A stretch of 64,000 nucleotides of DNA from Micropterus salmoides. Its lineage: Eukaryota; Chordata; Actinopteri; Centrarchiformes; Centrarchidae. Position numbers and translations under genes: made by a program. The DNA lies in NCBI RefSeq assembly GCF_014851395.1, contig NW_024041262.1, forward strand, positions 14,653,252 to 14,717,251. The letters run 5' to 3'. The notes under the pieces are model-generated. The model had not been told where the DNA came from and ran no database searches. It saw nothing but the letters and a program-made list of their open reading frames with translations. The first letter of the stretch is position 1. Every line of letters begins with the position of its first letter. Of the stretch, positions 12,587 to 23,515 are shown in pieces.

Positions 12587-14855
12587 AAGTAGCTATGAGT
12601 ACAGTTCCCTGATACAAAGTTGTAATGGTAATATTATCCTTTAATGGGCACAGTGAGGTGGTTATTTTTTTCCACATTCTTCCATATATACTTGGGAAAG
12701 CTTTTTGTGGGTGGTCTCTTAGCTAAATGTTTGGGTCCATCAAAGCCTTCAAGCTTTTAACACCTCCTCTAAATGTTCCGCTGGCACCTCATGAAGGTGG
12801 TGGCACCCATCTAGCCTTTATCTAGGCCACCAGATCCACAGCTGGACCCATCTGGCCTTGCTATCTTCTCTCTCTGTCTCTGCACATACACACATGCACG
12901 TGCGGACATGCATGATATCCATCATGCACACACACACAAACACACCAGCTGTTGTGGATTACCAAAGAGCAAGTGCAGGTCTATTTTCTGACTTATGCCC
13001 AGTGTATGATGGCCTTGCCCTGGATGTGACCCAACACAAAAGCACCAGTTTCATTATAATTACATACTATAATAACGCATAATTTGCTTTAGATATACAC
13101 TGGTGAGTACAAATGGACAGAAAATGTTCTTAAAGTGAATTGTGATGACTGACAGATTAATTATACTTAAAAACCCACAGGCTTTGGCTGCAAGTATAAA
13201 AAGCATTTTATGATTGTATAGAGGGATGCTGCTGTTTGTGATCCAGAACTCGACCACTGAAAACTCTCCCAAACCCTGCCAAGAAAGAGGCCATAAATTA
13301 TGCCTCGCGCTTTATTTTCTCATCTGATCGAGCCTTGATGTGGCCACGAGAAATGTAGCTTCCTTTAATCAAGATGGTTTCTACTTCTAAGAAACAGGAA
13401 ATGTGTCTGCCCCCACCTTCATCTAGCTCCTAACTTCCCTCCATATATTGATCTTGCACACTAACCCTCCAAGCGTCCCACTACCCAATCTCAGCTTAAT
13501 CTTTATTTTTATAATCATTATTCTCATTCTCTCTAACCCTACCAGCTCCCGACAGTCCCATACCACCCTTACCCAACATACACACACACTGCCCAAATTC
13601 AGAGGGAAATCAGTCCTTCTGTAAAACAGACGGTTTAGAAGTAACAACATGCAAAATAGTCACTTGGGTACCCAGCTGAGGCTTTAAAGCTTAACTTAAT
13701 ATGAGGGGGAGAGGGTGAAACTGACAGACTGAGGCAACCCCACCAATTGCTTTCCCACAACAGCAATAAAATATTCCATCATATCCCTGAAGCATCCCTG
13801 ACTCCAGCTGGGATCAAAGAGTATATTTTATGACTTAGAGAGGAGTGCATATTAGTGCCTACAACGGCAGTGTCTCACTTGCACAAGTCTTCATTCCGTT
13901 CCATTAATAGTCATCATGGAAAATGCATAATAGGGCCTTGTGTTTCCATTTCCTTAGTAAGTATAGATATATAACAGGAGAAGACACACTGGAGCATTAA
14001 AAGCCACTGAAGGAGAATGTTACTCACATGCCAGTGTTGTTTCATGAAAATGTGATGATGAGAAATAAATACTGCTTTTGTTGTTTGTTGGTTATTGGAT
14101 AAAAACTCAACTCCAGTCTGTTGGCAGCTGGCAGCAGTTAAAATATAATTTTAAAAGTGAATTTTAAAGTTGACTCAGGTAGTGGGGTAATCTTACCATT
14201 ATTTGTACACAAGGCCCAATATGCATCATTTTGCAGCACACTCACTATTCAAAAGATCAAAACAGATCCCACATTTCGCTCTGGTTGTATTCCTTTCAGG
14301 CTGCCTGTGACAGGTGTTTTATAGGGAGGAGCGCTGTTGTTGTGGATGTCCTATCAATGATTCAATGCAGCACATCAGATAGAAGGCAGAGACAGAGAGA
14401 AAGATGTCTCTGCCTGGATGTTTGGTGGGGAACTTTCAATATATAATTCACTGAGTTGTCTGGCGGAGTGGGTGTTAATGTGATGGATGCTCTTTCAGTC
14501 TGGTGAAGATTCAGTGTCCTTAAACCTTGGATCTTTTAGGCCACTCTGAACATGAACTACACTGGCAAATGTCCTTTTATGATCTTTTGATCCTCATACT
14601 GTGCTACTGAAGTAATGCTATACTCCACAGACACACACACAGAGACACGCACCATAAAGGTATGTCACATCACACACTTAATAATTGACAACTGGCTCCT
14701 CCATTTAACTTAGTAGCACAGCAGGCTATATACAGTAACTCTCAACTGCTCAATCAACTTGCCATGAGTAATCAAGCATCCATGAGGGACATGACTAATA
14801 AAAACATCTAGTACACTTAAATCCAAGGATAAAATGACTGATTCTATTTGTGATG
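12587..14855. other. Intronic sequence, no gene seen
   Basis: Only short non-coding-like ORFs and a CA-rich patch (12885-12945). No supportable feature. Confidence 0.55.
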
Positions 14856-14863
14856 TACTATAC
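14856..14863. repeat. Target-site duplication of hAT element 1 (left)
   Basis: TACTATAC immediately before the CAGTGTTGGG terminus. The identical octamer follows the other terminus at 18737-18744. Eight-base duplications are the hallmark of hAT insertion. Confidence 0.95.
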
Positions 14864-15263
14864 CAGTGTTGGGCACTGGCGTCGCTACAAGTAGCGCCAT
14901 TACTAGTTTAACTGCATTTCTCAGTTGCGTGGTGGTAGAGTCGCTATTTTCAGAATCAAATAGCTTTTCAGTAACGAAGCTCTTTTATTGACCGAGTAGC
15001 GCGGTAGCTTCCACACACGCTACATTTTCCCAAGCATTTCTGAAGGATCAGTAAGTGACGCCACCGCCACACATGGACCTGAATGCGCAGCCGGCAGAAG
15101 CGCTTCCGTGTGACATCACGTACCGATCCCTGGACTGATGTCTGCGACTTTGCTGCAGGGGAATAAAGACATGCGCGATTGAGTTTACTTTCTATTGTGA
15201 TAGTTACTGTAACACCTCTTGTGGGAAGGAAACTTTGATATGTAGTGGCAGGAACACGAGATG

Positions 15264-15266
<3 letters not shown>

Positions 15267-15318
<52 letters not shown>
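15267..15318 (+). repeat. (TC)26 microsatellite inside hAT element 1
   Basis: An uninterrupted TC run of 52 bp. It creates an apparent Arg-Glu repeat protein on the minus strand (14968-15375), which is an artefact. Confidence 0.95.
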
Positions 15319-15321
<3 letters not shown>

Positions 15322-15496
15322 GCCGTGAATGTTTAGGTTGCAATGTTGCCAGAGTAAAAATTCACATATAAACAATAAAAATATATAAGTAATTAATAAT
15401 GTGATAATTAAGTAACTTTATACAAACAACAATGGTTATCTGTTTGTTGCATGAGGAAATACATTTAGCTGCAATGATATGGCATTAAGTAGGAGA

Positions 15497-15676
15497 GTTC
15501 CCCTTCGAGGGAACTCGAACTGCGTCGGTTACGACACTATGGGAACGCCTCTAGGCGAAGCAGGTCTGAACGTGAATGAAATCACTCCAATCCTATTGGC
15601 TTGTTGCTAGAACGGTAAGGTGTGACGGAATAACCGGAGGAGTATAAAGCACACCTGTACACACTCATCATTAGCT
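15497..15676 (+). repeat. DIRS left inverted terminal repeat
   Basis: From CTGCGTCGGTTACGACAC to TCATTAGC this is nearly identical, in reverse complement, to 18244-18400. The outermost 24 bases (GTTCCCCTTCGAGGGAAC...) differ from the right end, as expected for DIRS, and instead pair with the internal complementary region. Confidence 0.93.
15643..15648 (+). promoter_or_regulatory. TATA box in DIRS left ITR
   Basis: TATAAA sits about 50 bp before the end of the left repeat, upstream of gag-like sequence. It may drive the element's transcript. A mirror TATAAA exists on the minus strand in the right repeat (18272-18277). Function is inferred from position. Confidence 0.45.
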
Positions 15677-15793
15677 TTTTTCTATTCAGCAGGCGCTCTG
15701 TATGTTGTTTGAAAAAAGCTCCAGTCCTACAAGCAGTGTGTCTTACCTGAAGAAGAAGTCTACCAGCATGTCCGGCAATCAGATGTACAGAAG

Positions 15794-16385
15794 GTGTGTT
15801 TTTTTTCTTGCCCTCGGTACATCACGGATGGAGAGTCTCATGAGATGTGTGTCTCATGTTTGGGGATGGAGCACGCCCTGGCAGCTCTCGAGGGGGCTGC
15901 CTGCGCCCGTTGCGAAGCCCTTTCCGTGCGGGTACTGAGGTACAGCATGGCTCTCTTTTCCGAGGATGGCCGGATGGGTTTTCCCCGTGGCGCGGGCCCT
16001 GCGGCCGCTGAGGCAGCCCGGCGGCTTCACTCATGGGGTTCACAGGTCGGAGGATTTCGGGACGGCTGAGGCTTTTTCCCGACCTTCATCCGCTGGCTCC
16101 GACGCTTCCTTTCCTCGTTCGGGAGCCCGTTCTCGGCTTCTCCCGCTCGCGGTTTGGATCCGGAGACGCTGCAGCAATCCGACTCCGAGGAGGCGGACGT
16201 GCTCAGCGTAGTGGACGATGACTTCTGGGTGTCGGGGCGGCGTCATCTGGCGGCGCCCGACTATGACGTGCTGCTGGAGGTGGTGACTAGAGCCGTGGCT
16301 AAGCTCAACATCAACTGGCCACAGGAGGAGAAGACACCACAGGCTAGTGGTAAGCTTGATGAAAGGTTTCTTAAGCACCACGCAC
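15794..16385 (+). pseudogene. DIRS gag-like remnant
   Basis: Recognisable DIRS Gag-type sequence (CVSCLGMEHALAALEGAAC, ALFSEDGR) occupies the frame starting at 15794 and stops at 16069. The homologous reading then passes to another frame (SEDFGTAEAFSRPSSAGSD, about 16045-16155) and returns to the first frame from about 16154 (DPETLQQSDSEEADV, then VTRAVAKLNINWP). Two compensating frameshifts therefore break it. The end of gag is missing: at about 16385 the reading jumps straight into reverse transcriptase. The first exon-like ATG upstream is uncertain. Confidence 0.75.
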
Positions 16386-17186
16386 CACCTCCACGCCGAC
16401 ATCGAGATGTCGTTCTGGCTCATCTGCGGCGTTTAGGGCTGAGGCTCAACGCAATGAAGAGTGTGCTGGCGCCCACCCAACGGACTACGTTCCTAGGGGT
16501 TGTATGGGATTCGACAACGATGCGGGCACAATTGTCTCCGGCACGTGTCGACACCATATTGGCTGCCGTGAAAGGGGTGAAGTTAGGCCACGCCATCACT
16601 ATAAAACACTTTCAACGAGTGTTGGGTCTCCTGGCGGCTGCGTCCAGCGTAATACCATCTGGACTGCTGCACATGAGACCCCTGCAGTGGTGGCTAAGGA
16701 CCAAGGGTTTTTCCCCGAGGGGAAATCCTCTCCGTCTGATTTGGGTTACGCGCAAGTGTCTTCGTTCCCTATCAGTTTGGAAGGAAACTTGGTTCCTGTC
16801 CCAGGGGCCCGTGCTGGGAGGGTCTTGTCGCCGGCTGGTCATTTCGACATACGCCTCCCTCACGGGCTGGGGCGCGGTCATGGACGGCCGCTTTGCAAGG
16901 GGATCCTGGCAGGTGCATTAATCCGAGTGGCATATCAACTGTCTCGAGATGTTGGCGGTGTTCCAGGAGTTTCCTGCCCGATCTCCAAGGCCATCACGTC
17001 CTGGTTCGTTCCGACAACACAGCGGTGGTGGCCTATCTGAATCACCAGGGCGGTCTGCGCTCGCGCCCTCTGTACAGACTGGCGCGTCAGATCCTCCTGT
17101 GGTCCCAGCAGAGGTTACTATCGCTCAGGGCGATGTATCTCCCGGGGACACAGAATCAGGGAGCAGACCTGCTGTCGAGGCAGGGG
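16386..17186 (+). pseudogene. DIRS reverse transcriptase/RNase H remnant
   Basis: The reading starts with HRDVVLAHLRRLGLRLNAMKS, which in the family lies just after the RT catalytic YxDD box, so the RT palm is deleted. It continues through FLGVVWDSTTMRA and MRPLQWWLRTKGFSPRGNPLR. In the RNase H domain Tyr replaces the expected first Asp (STYASLTGWGAV). A stop lies at 16919-16921 and a frameshift follows near 16970. The other frame then carries DNTAVVAYLNHQGGLRSRP and GADLLSRQG to about 17185. It cannot encode an active polymerase. Confidence 0.85.
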
Positions 17187-18037
17187 CTGTCCTCCAGGAC
17201 CGGTTCTCTGCTGGTCTTTCCCCTTCCACCCTCAAGGTGTACGTGGCAGCTATTTCGTCTTTCCACACCCCTCTGAGGGAGGGGTCCTTGGGGAAACTTC
17301 CCTTGGTTGTACGTTTCCTCCGTGGTGCCCGGAGGATGAGACCTGCGACTCGGTCCAAGGTTCCCACTTGGGATCTGGCGGTGGTTCTTGGAGCGTTGGC
17401 TGAAGCCCCCTTCAAACCCCTGGAGTCAGCTGAGGCTAAGCACTTGACCCTCAAGATGGCCTTTCTCCTTGCTATCACCTCTCTGAGGAGGGTGGGGGAT
17501 CTCCAAGCGCTTTCGGTTTCCCCGCAAAGCCTGGAGTTTGCCCCGGGGAATATTAGGGCTATCCTGCACCCTCATTCAGGATACATCCCTAAAGTGCCTT
17601 CTTGTGCGGCAGGGTCCACAGTGCTGCAGGCATTTCATCCTCCACCTCATGTGACGGCGGAGGACGGGAGACTTCATCTGCTCTGCCCTGTCAGAGCACT
17701 GAGTATTTACACTCTGAGGTCCTCCCGTTGGAGGAAGGCTGACCAGCTGCTAGTGTGTTTTGGGTCTCCCAGGGCCGGGCTCCCTGCATCCAAACATACT
17801 ATTAGCAACTGGATTGTTCAGACTATTTCCCTGGCCTATCAGGTGCGCGGTTTGCCTTCACCTGTGGCTGTGAGGGCTCATTCTACCAGAGGCAGGGCGG
17901 CCTCTCGAGCCCTCCTTTCCGGGGCCTCTTTGCAGGATGTTTGTTTAGCGGCTGGCTGGGCCACTCCGCACACATTCATTCGGTTTTACAGTCTTGACCT
18001 TCCTTCGGCACCTGGCACTCGTGCGCTCTCCTCTTAG
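17187..18037 (+). pseudogene. DIRS tyrosine recombinase, N-terminally truncated
   Basis: The frame open from 16949 to 18037 is recombinase-like from about 17190 (VLQDRFSAGLSPSTLKVYVA). It has the motifs of a tyrosine recombinase catalytic domain: Arg in LRRVGDL (about residue 181 of that frame), HSTR (H311-x-x-R314), then GWATPHTFIRFY with the nucleophile candidate Y347. The catalytic half has no stop. The sequence before 17190 in this frame is out-of-frame RNase H DNA, so the recombinase N-terminus is lost at the second deletion junction. Whether the remainder is functional is unknown; classed as a broken gene. Confidence 0.85.
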
Positions 18038-18087
18038 TCGTGCCACTTTATTGCACACAGGGGCAGGCGGGGTTTTCGGCACGGTTT

Positions 18088-18197
18088 CGTTCCCATAGTG
18101 TCGTAACCGACGCAGTTCGAGTTCCCTCGAAGGGGAACGTCTCGGGTTACGTATGTAACCCTGGTTCCCCGAGAAGGGGAACGAGACACTGCGTCGG
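18088..18197 (+). repeat. DIRS internal complementary region
   Basis: The first half (18088-18138) is the exact reverse complement of the left element end (15497-15547), and the second half (18139-18197) of the right end (18392-18450). Together they spell the sequence expected where the two ends meet in the circular intermediate, with AAC/GTT at the joint. This is the defining DIRS feature used as template to complete the ends. Confidence 0.93.
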
Positions 18198-18243
18198 CCC
18201 ACCGCACCTCTCTCCCCGCCTGAAGCGCCTGCTTCATAGTTTA

Positions 18244-18453
18244 AGCTAATGATGAGTGTGTATAGGTGTGCTTTATACTCCTCCGGTTATTCCGTCACAC
18301 CTTACCGTTCTAGCAACAAGCCAATAGGATTGGAGTGATTTCATTCACGTTCAGACCTGCTTCGCCTAGAGGCGTTCCCATAGTGTCGTAACCGACGCAG
18401 TGTCTCGTTCCCCTTCTCGGGGAACCAGGGTTACATACGTAACCCGAGACGTT
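18244..18453 (-). repeat. DIRS right inverted terminal repeat
   Basis: Reverse complement of the left repeat for about 155 bp. It extends outward about 55 bp further with GGTTACATACGTAACC palindromic sequence and ends GAGAC followed by GTT. Confidence 0.93.
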
Positions 18454-18736
18454 TCTGTGTGTCTGATTCAGCTCTCTCTCCAGCACACACACACTGTTTG
18501 CAGCAGGTTTTTAGTGTTTCTTCTATTGCTACTGTGGCTGCTATATATGACCTAACTATAAAATATAAAAAAAATTAAAAGTAGCTTAGATATAACTAAG
18601 CTACTTTTGCCAAGTTGCTGTAGCTTAGCTTGCTACATTGCACTGGGGTGTAGCTTTTGTGTAGTGAAGCTTCATTTAATGTAGAGTAGATAGTAGCTTA
18701 GCTCACTACATTTTCCAAGTAGCTTGCCCAACACTG

Positions 18737-18744
18737 TACTATAC
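18737..18744. repeat. Target-site duplication of hAT element 1 (right)
   Basis: TACTATAC, identical to 14856-14863. Confidence 0.95.
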
Positions 18745-20225
18745 AATAACAGCTGCAGCTCCACTGACCACACACTGGTCCAATTATTGAAATTAAATAA
18801 ATGTCATTTCTGTCCACCATCATTTTTGATAGAAAGCAACTGTGCAAAGTTACGCAGCGTGTGTATGCTTGCGTTAATCAGCAAACTCTGGCTGCAAATC
18901 CAAAGAACAGAGCTATGTAAGATGGCAGATTATGGTAATATGAAACACACTCTGGAGTGAACGCTAGGCAAGGGCTTTTGTCTTGTTATCTTCTGGAGTG
19001 AGTTGACATTATCCCCATGGATAAGGTTTTACCATGCATGGATTACCGCATGAGACAAGCTGTGCGCACCCCCAGGAAAATAACATGAGAGGACCTTAGT
19101 CAATCCCTGTCTCCATCTCTCTCTCCACTTGGCCTCTCCCTCTCTCAGCATTCATCAATGCCATGATCAGCACACCTGGGGCTTCCGACAGTCTTTTAAA
19201 ATAACAGCAAGTTCACAAGGGGCACTGGGCCATCTTTCACTTTGTATTGAATAATCAGGCATACAAATATTTCAAAAACCCAAACAAGATGTTGCTAAAT
19301 CTTTGAAGCCAGTTTAATCTATATTCCTATATAGATGTTTTATTAATAACAATACATTATATTTACACATTGCACCCTTCATAAGAATCATTTAACTTCA
19401 ATTGCTTCAAAATATAGAGAGAAAAAAGGGAAATGGTTGAGCTAAATAGAGGCACAAGCTAACATCAGTCAGAGTAATACAATACCAAAAGAAGGTGCAG
19501 AGACATTGCAAGTTGAAAGAACAGTTAAAAGCCGACTGAAATAAATGTCTTTAAAGCTGTGTCACAGAATTTCCCTCTCTTGTCTTTGGAAGTGGTATTC
19601 CACAGTTTTCTTTTTCTGCTTCTCAACATCTAACAAATCCACACTGGACAATCAGAATGTGCCGTGTGGGCTGGTCATCAGCCACTTAAAGCTTAATATA
19701 AAATCAAAAGTTCTTTAAAATTAGGTCTTAGTGATACATGGAGAGGGAGACGGTATTACAGTAAGTCTCACTTAAGGTTTTAATCACAAAGTTGTTAATC
19801 CTTTAAAATACAACATTTCCTACTATCTTTCTTATAAAAGGAATGTCTGAAATGGGAAAGAGTTACTTTGGACCTCACCGCCTAGGTTAGGTTTCCTCGG
19901 GAGTCTTAACAACAGCAGCTTTGAAAGAGTCTGGAGAAAAAAAAACATTCTCAAGGGACGTGTTTTTAATTTTCAGGACATTATCTGAGACATTGTTAAA
20001 GTCATGCTTAAAAAAATCTTCTGAGAAGACAGCACATGGAGGATTTGCTTTCAGGTACAAACTAAGAAGAAAGGAGTTCTGAGGTGGGAAAATGTATTCA
20101 TAAACGTCTGCCTTCTGAAGACAGGAGAAGGCTACCATTTTTTATTCTTGAGAAAATACCAGCTCTAAGAGTTGTAATTGTATTGTTAGGAACATTTGCT
20201 CCTCCACCTGTCCATCTGAGGCATA
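18745..20225. other. Intronic sequence, no gene seen
   Basis: AT-rich sequence without supportable features. Confidence 0.55.
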
Positions 20226-20275
20226 ACATACTACCATAATGTAATGCTTTACATTATGGTAGTATGTAAAGCATT
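20226..20275. repeat. Two overlapping, mutually exclusive perfect hairpins
   Basis: ACATACTACCATAATGTAA (20226-20244) pairs perfectly with 20249-20267 across a TGCT loop, a 19-bp stem. In addition, AATGCTTTACAT (20243-20254) pairs perfectly with ATGTAAAGCATT (20264-20275), a 12-bp stem sharing bases with the first. A direct repeat ATTCTATTTG follows (20274-20283 and 20287-20296). Confidence 0.9.
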
Positions 20276-20296
20276 CTATTTGCAATTCTATTTGGC

Positions 20297-22132
20297 ATCT
20301 ACAGTAAGGAGCAAAAAGATGTGAATGCAAATGATGATGTAGGGAGCTGTGCTGTCATAGAAAGCGATGACTGAGCATGTTACACCTATACAGCTTTAAG
20401 GTTCAGTATATAATGGAGAACTTCAGCGGACTATATGAAAAAGCACCACAATTGATAATAATAATGTAATAGTCTGGGTTCCATGTCACCATTTCCTTGG
20501 GAATTCGTTGCAGGAATCGGGGACAGCAGCTAATATGGAATGATGAATGATACTTTTATCTCTTCCGGTACACTTCTAAGATAAGGGCTCTCATTGGCCA
20601 GTATTTATATTGTCAGCGATGTGAGGTGAATAAAGGAGGCCCAGAAAGAAGAACTGAGAGCAAAGGGAGGCCTTAAAATAGAGGACAGGAGGATGAGAAT
20701 AAAAAAAGGAGAAACTAAGTATAGAGGCATGAATGATAGTAGGAGGGAGGCGAGAAAGAGAAAGAGAAAAAGAGAGAGAGATGACCTCCATCTACACCTC
20801 CACACGACACAACAAGCCTCTCCATCTCAAACAGGGCACCATGGCACATTTCCCGTCACTGGGGGTGGCAGTAGGCCACACATTGCAGTGAATCAATCCG
20901 ACTGCTGCAACCTCCGCAATCCACACTTTCCTGCAGGCTCGTCATGTACCCAGATGCTATGTGCAAAGCAGGGCTAGTGAAAAATCATGTTCTACACGCC
21001 GCGCATACCTCAGCTTGAAATCGTGACTATACAGATACAGTGTAGATACAGAGAAGTTTGGAGGAATTGATGCAGCACTCTCTAATTTACACTTTGCACA
21101 TGGAGGCTTATATTCATGCCCACAAGATAAGTACAAGTTTGAAATTAACAATGTGGCAGACAGTGACTTTGATTGCTTCTGTATGAATTTTTACTTGAGT
21201 CTCTATTTAAAAAAGAATTGTCATTTAATGTTAATAAAGCTCACAAACATCATATATCATGTACACACAGTGCTCTCCTTTTACAACCCCTCATAGAACT
21301 CTTAAAATGTTGCTTTAAAGGATATGTGGACCATAAATATGTTTTCATAACGGTTAATGAAGGCTTTATGCTTCGCTATAGCTGTAATCCCTCCAAAATG
21401 GGACCATATATCCAACTGAATATAGAAGAACCCAAGCTCCATAACACCTAAATCATACATGCATTGTAGTTCGTTTGCCACTTGCAGTCCCTTGGACCAA
21501 AAAATATTGGCTGTTATTAGATTCATCGCATCCCACCAAAACCTGCCTCAAAGCCACCCCCCACCCCCCACCACTCCTTTCCGCGTTATTCGTTTGCAAA
21601 TTGATAACGGAACCAGAGACCCCGCAGGGTCCGTAATTCAATATTGGGATCTAACAGTCTCAGATCAGATATGATGGACTGTAATCCTCTCTGTGCTGCC
21701 ACAGCCACATGCACTACTATATCTCAGTGCCCCTTGAGCTACCAGCAAGTCAAATGAATGAATGAGTGAGTGAATGAATGCATGACTGACTGGGGTTTTG
21801 CAGATTATAAGCTGGCCAATACTAAGTACCCATTCCTAAGATGCAAAAATGCACTGTGGCAGACTTGTGGGTAAGTAGGCATGACAGCGTGTGATTAAAA
21901 TGAGTGAATTAGTGAGTACTCCCCCAGCACACACACATTACCACCACCACTAAACCCAGTCTTTAAAATTGCACTCTACTCTCCATTTCTTCCAATTTGA
22001 AAAGATATAAAGCAGGGGACTCATGTTCAGAGACAATAATGATCCTACTGTTTACTTTCAATTAGGATTATTTCTTTCCTTAGGCTAAGAACACCTTCAT
22101 TTCTCTGTGGAAACATTAGTAACCATTAACTC
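20297..22132. other. Intronic sequence, no gene seen
   Basis: Includes a purine-rich patch (20690-20785) and AATG/AGTG-like repeats at 21753-21782. No coding signal was recognised. Confidence 0.55.
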
Positions 22133-22162
22133 TGTGTGTGTGTGTGTGTGTGGGGGGGGGGG
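22133..22162 (+). repeat. (TG)10 followed by G10
   Basis: A TG microsatellite at 22133-22152 runs directly into ten G residues. Confidence 0.9.
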
Positions 22163-23364
22163 TTACCGCATTTATGAAGAGATGAAGCCGAATGTGAATC
22201 CAAAGTTTTACTTTTTAGATTTTGTACTACTGTACATTACGATTTCATATCATGTATCTACCATTAGATCTATAAGCATGGGACATCCCAAGCACTTTAT
22301 AAAAAGGAACCTTCATCAATTTTTTACACTTCCGGCAACACACATGTTTGTCTTCCTATACATTAATATTTAAACCCCCGTTTCCCATTCTACCTCTTCT
22401 TCTCTCTGCCAACTCCTGGGGGACATTTTGTCTACATAAATCACAGTGACATTAAGAAGCCCTAAAATGGCCTCAGTCTGTACTTACAGTACGCAAGCTT
22501 CTCCTCCACAAATCTATGAGTCCCCTGACTGCTGCCTGAGAGTCAAATGTCACTCTAAAGCATCAGATAAACTTCACAAGATATCTATTACAGCAGCCAC
22601 ACAACCTTTTACTGGTATCCCTGCTTATATTATACAGTACATGGAATGTAATAGACACCTTATTTGTAATACTAGACATAATTGGTTGGATAATTAAATA
22701 TTTAAGACAACAGCAGAATTTACAATAAAACGGTTCAGATAAGTTGTTTGATCTTGTTCTTTGAGTGTGATGAGATTTCTTTTATGTGCTTTCAAGGTTT
22801 TGCCTGTATGGCACAGTAAACACTGAAGATAAACAAGAAACACACAGAAAGAGTGATGGGAGCAAGCGTCTCTTAGTACTTCTAACAAGCTCTGTATGCT
22901 TTAGGTTATAAAAGGTTATGGTTACGGTTAGGACCATGGTTGTTGTTTGGGTATGCCAAATCAACTGAAGGAGGGGTTATATGTACAAAGCCCTGAGAGG
23001 AAGTGTTGCCTAAGAGACTCAACTCAAGGATCAAATGTCCTTTGTGTGTCTCCAATCTCGGATGTTACACAGTGGGCACTGTACTTGACTACGATAAGAT
23101 AACACGGCACATTTTGCAGTAGCATTTTCACCTTTGTGTGTCCAAAGAGCATACTGCTAATGTTTACCTGTCAATGCTTGAGTGTTTCGCTCTAGCATGC
23201 CCTTAACAGCATTATGCATCATGGTAATGTACAATAAGTACTGGACAAAGAGCAGAGACTAAAGCACTGTTTCTTTTGTCACGCAACAGTTGATAATTTT
23301 TTCTCAATTAAAACAATAAATGGTTTTATGCCCAGTGACATGCTCACAATGCTTACTTTCCTAC

Positions 23365-23515
23365 CAAACCCCCAAAATATTCAATTTATCATATATGTCA
23401 AATAAAAACATTAAATCCTCACATCTGACAGGGTGGAACCAGAGAATGATTACAAGTTTTGTTTGAAAAATTACAGAAACAATTAATTTCCTGATGAGGG
23501 ACTCATCGATTCTTA
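23365..23515 (+). mobile_element. AT-rich MITE fragment
   Basis: Carries TTAAATCCTCACATCTGACA and GGTGGAACCAGAGAATGATT, the internal signature shared with the 8.8-kb copy, followed by degenerate terminal sequence with ACTCATCGATTC. Confidence 0.55.

Larger units (their letters stand above)
15497..18453 (+). mobile_element. DIRS-type tyrosine-recombinase retrotransposon, internally deleted
   Basis: DIRS elements reverse-transcribe to a circle that is inserted by a tyrosine recombinase, without target-site duplication. This copy has inverted terminal repeats (15497-15676 and 18244-18453), remnants of gag, RT/RNase H and the recombinase, and an internal complementary region (18088-18197). It spans about 2.95 kb, roughly half the length I recall for full fish DIRS elements. 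The difference comes from two internal deletions near 16385 and 17185. The shared trinucleotide GTT at both borders (15497-15499, 18451-18453) fits recombinase-mediated insertion. It is GC- and CpG-richer than its host. Confidence 0.93.
14864..18736. mobile_element. Non-autonomous hAT element 1, interrupted by DIRS
   Basis: The terminal inverted repeats are CAGTGTTGGGCA at 14864-14875 and TGCCCAACACTG at 18725-18736, flanked by perfect 8-bp duplications TACTATAC. Without the DIRS insertion the element is about 0.9 kb (14864-15496 plus 18454-18736). It has no transposase ORF, so it would need a transposase in trans. The interior holds TAGC-rich subterminal repeats, especially at 18580-18725, and a TC microsatellite. 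Its ends match the general CAGTGTTGGG type known for fish hAT elements. Confidence 0.9.

Noticed and set aside
14968..15375. 135-codon minus-strand ORF with an Arg-Glu repeat
   Set aside because: The repeat is the translation of the (TC)26 microsatellite inside a hAT element; the rest has no domain.
20226..20275. Bacterial-style attenuator or terminator
   Set aside because: Competing hairpins look like one, but the setting is a vertebrate intron with no U-run or leader peptide.
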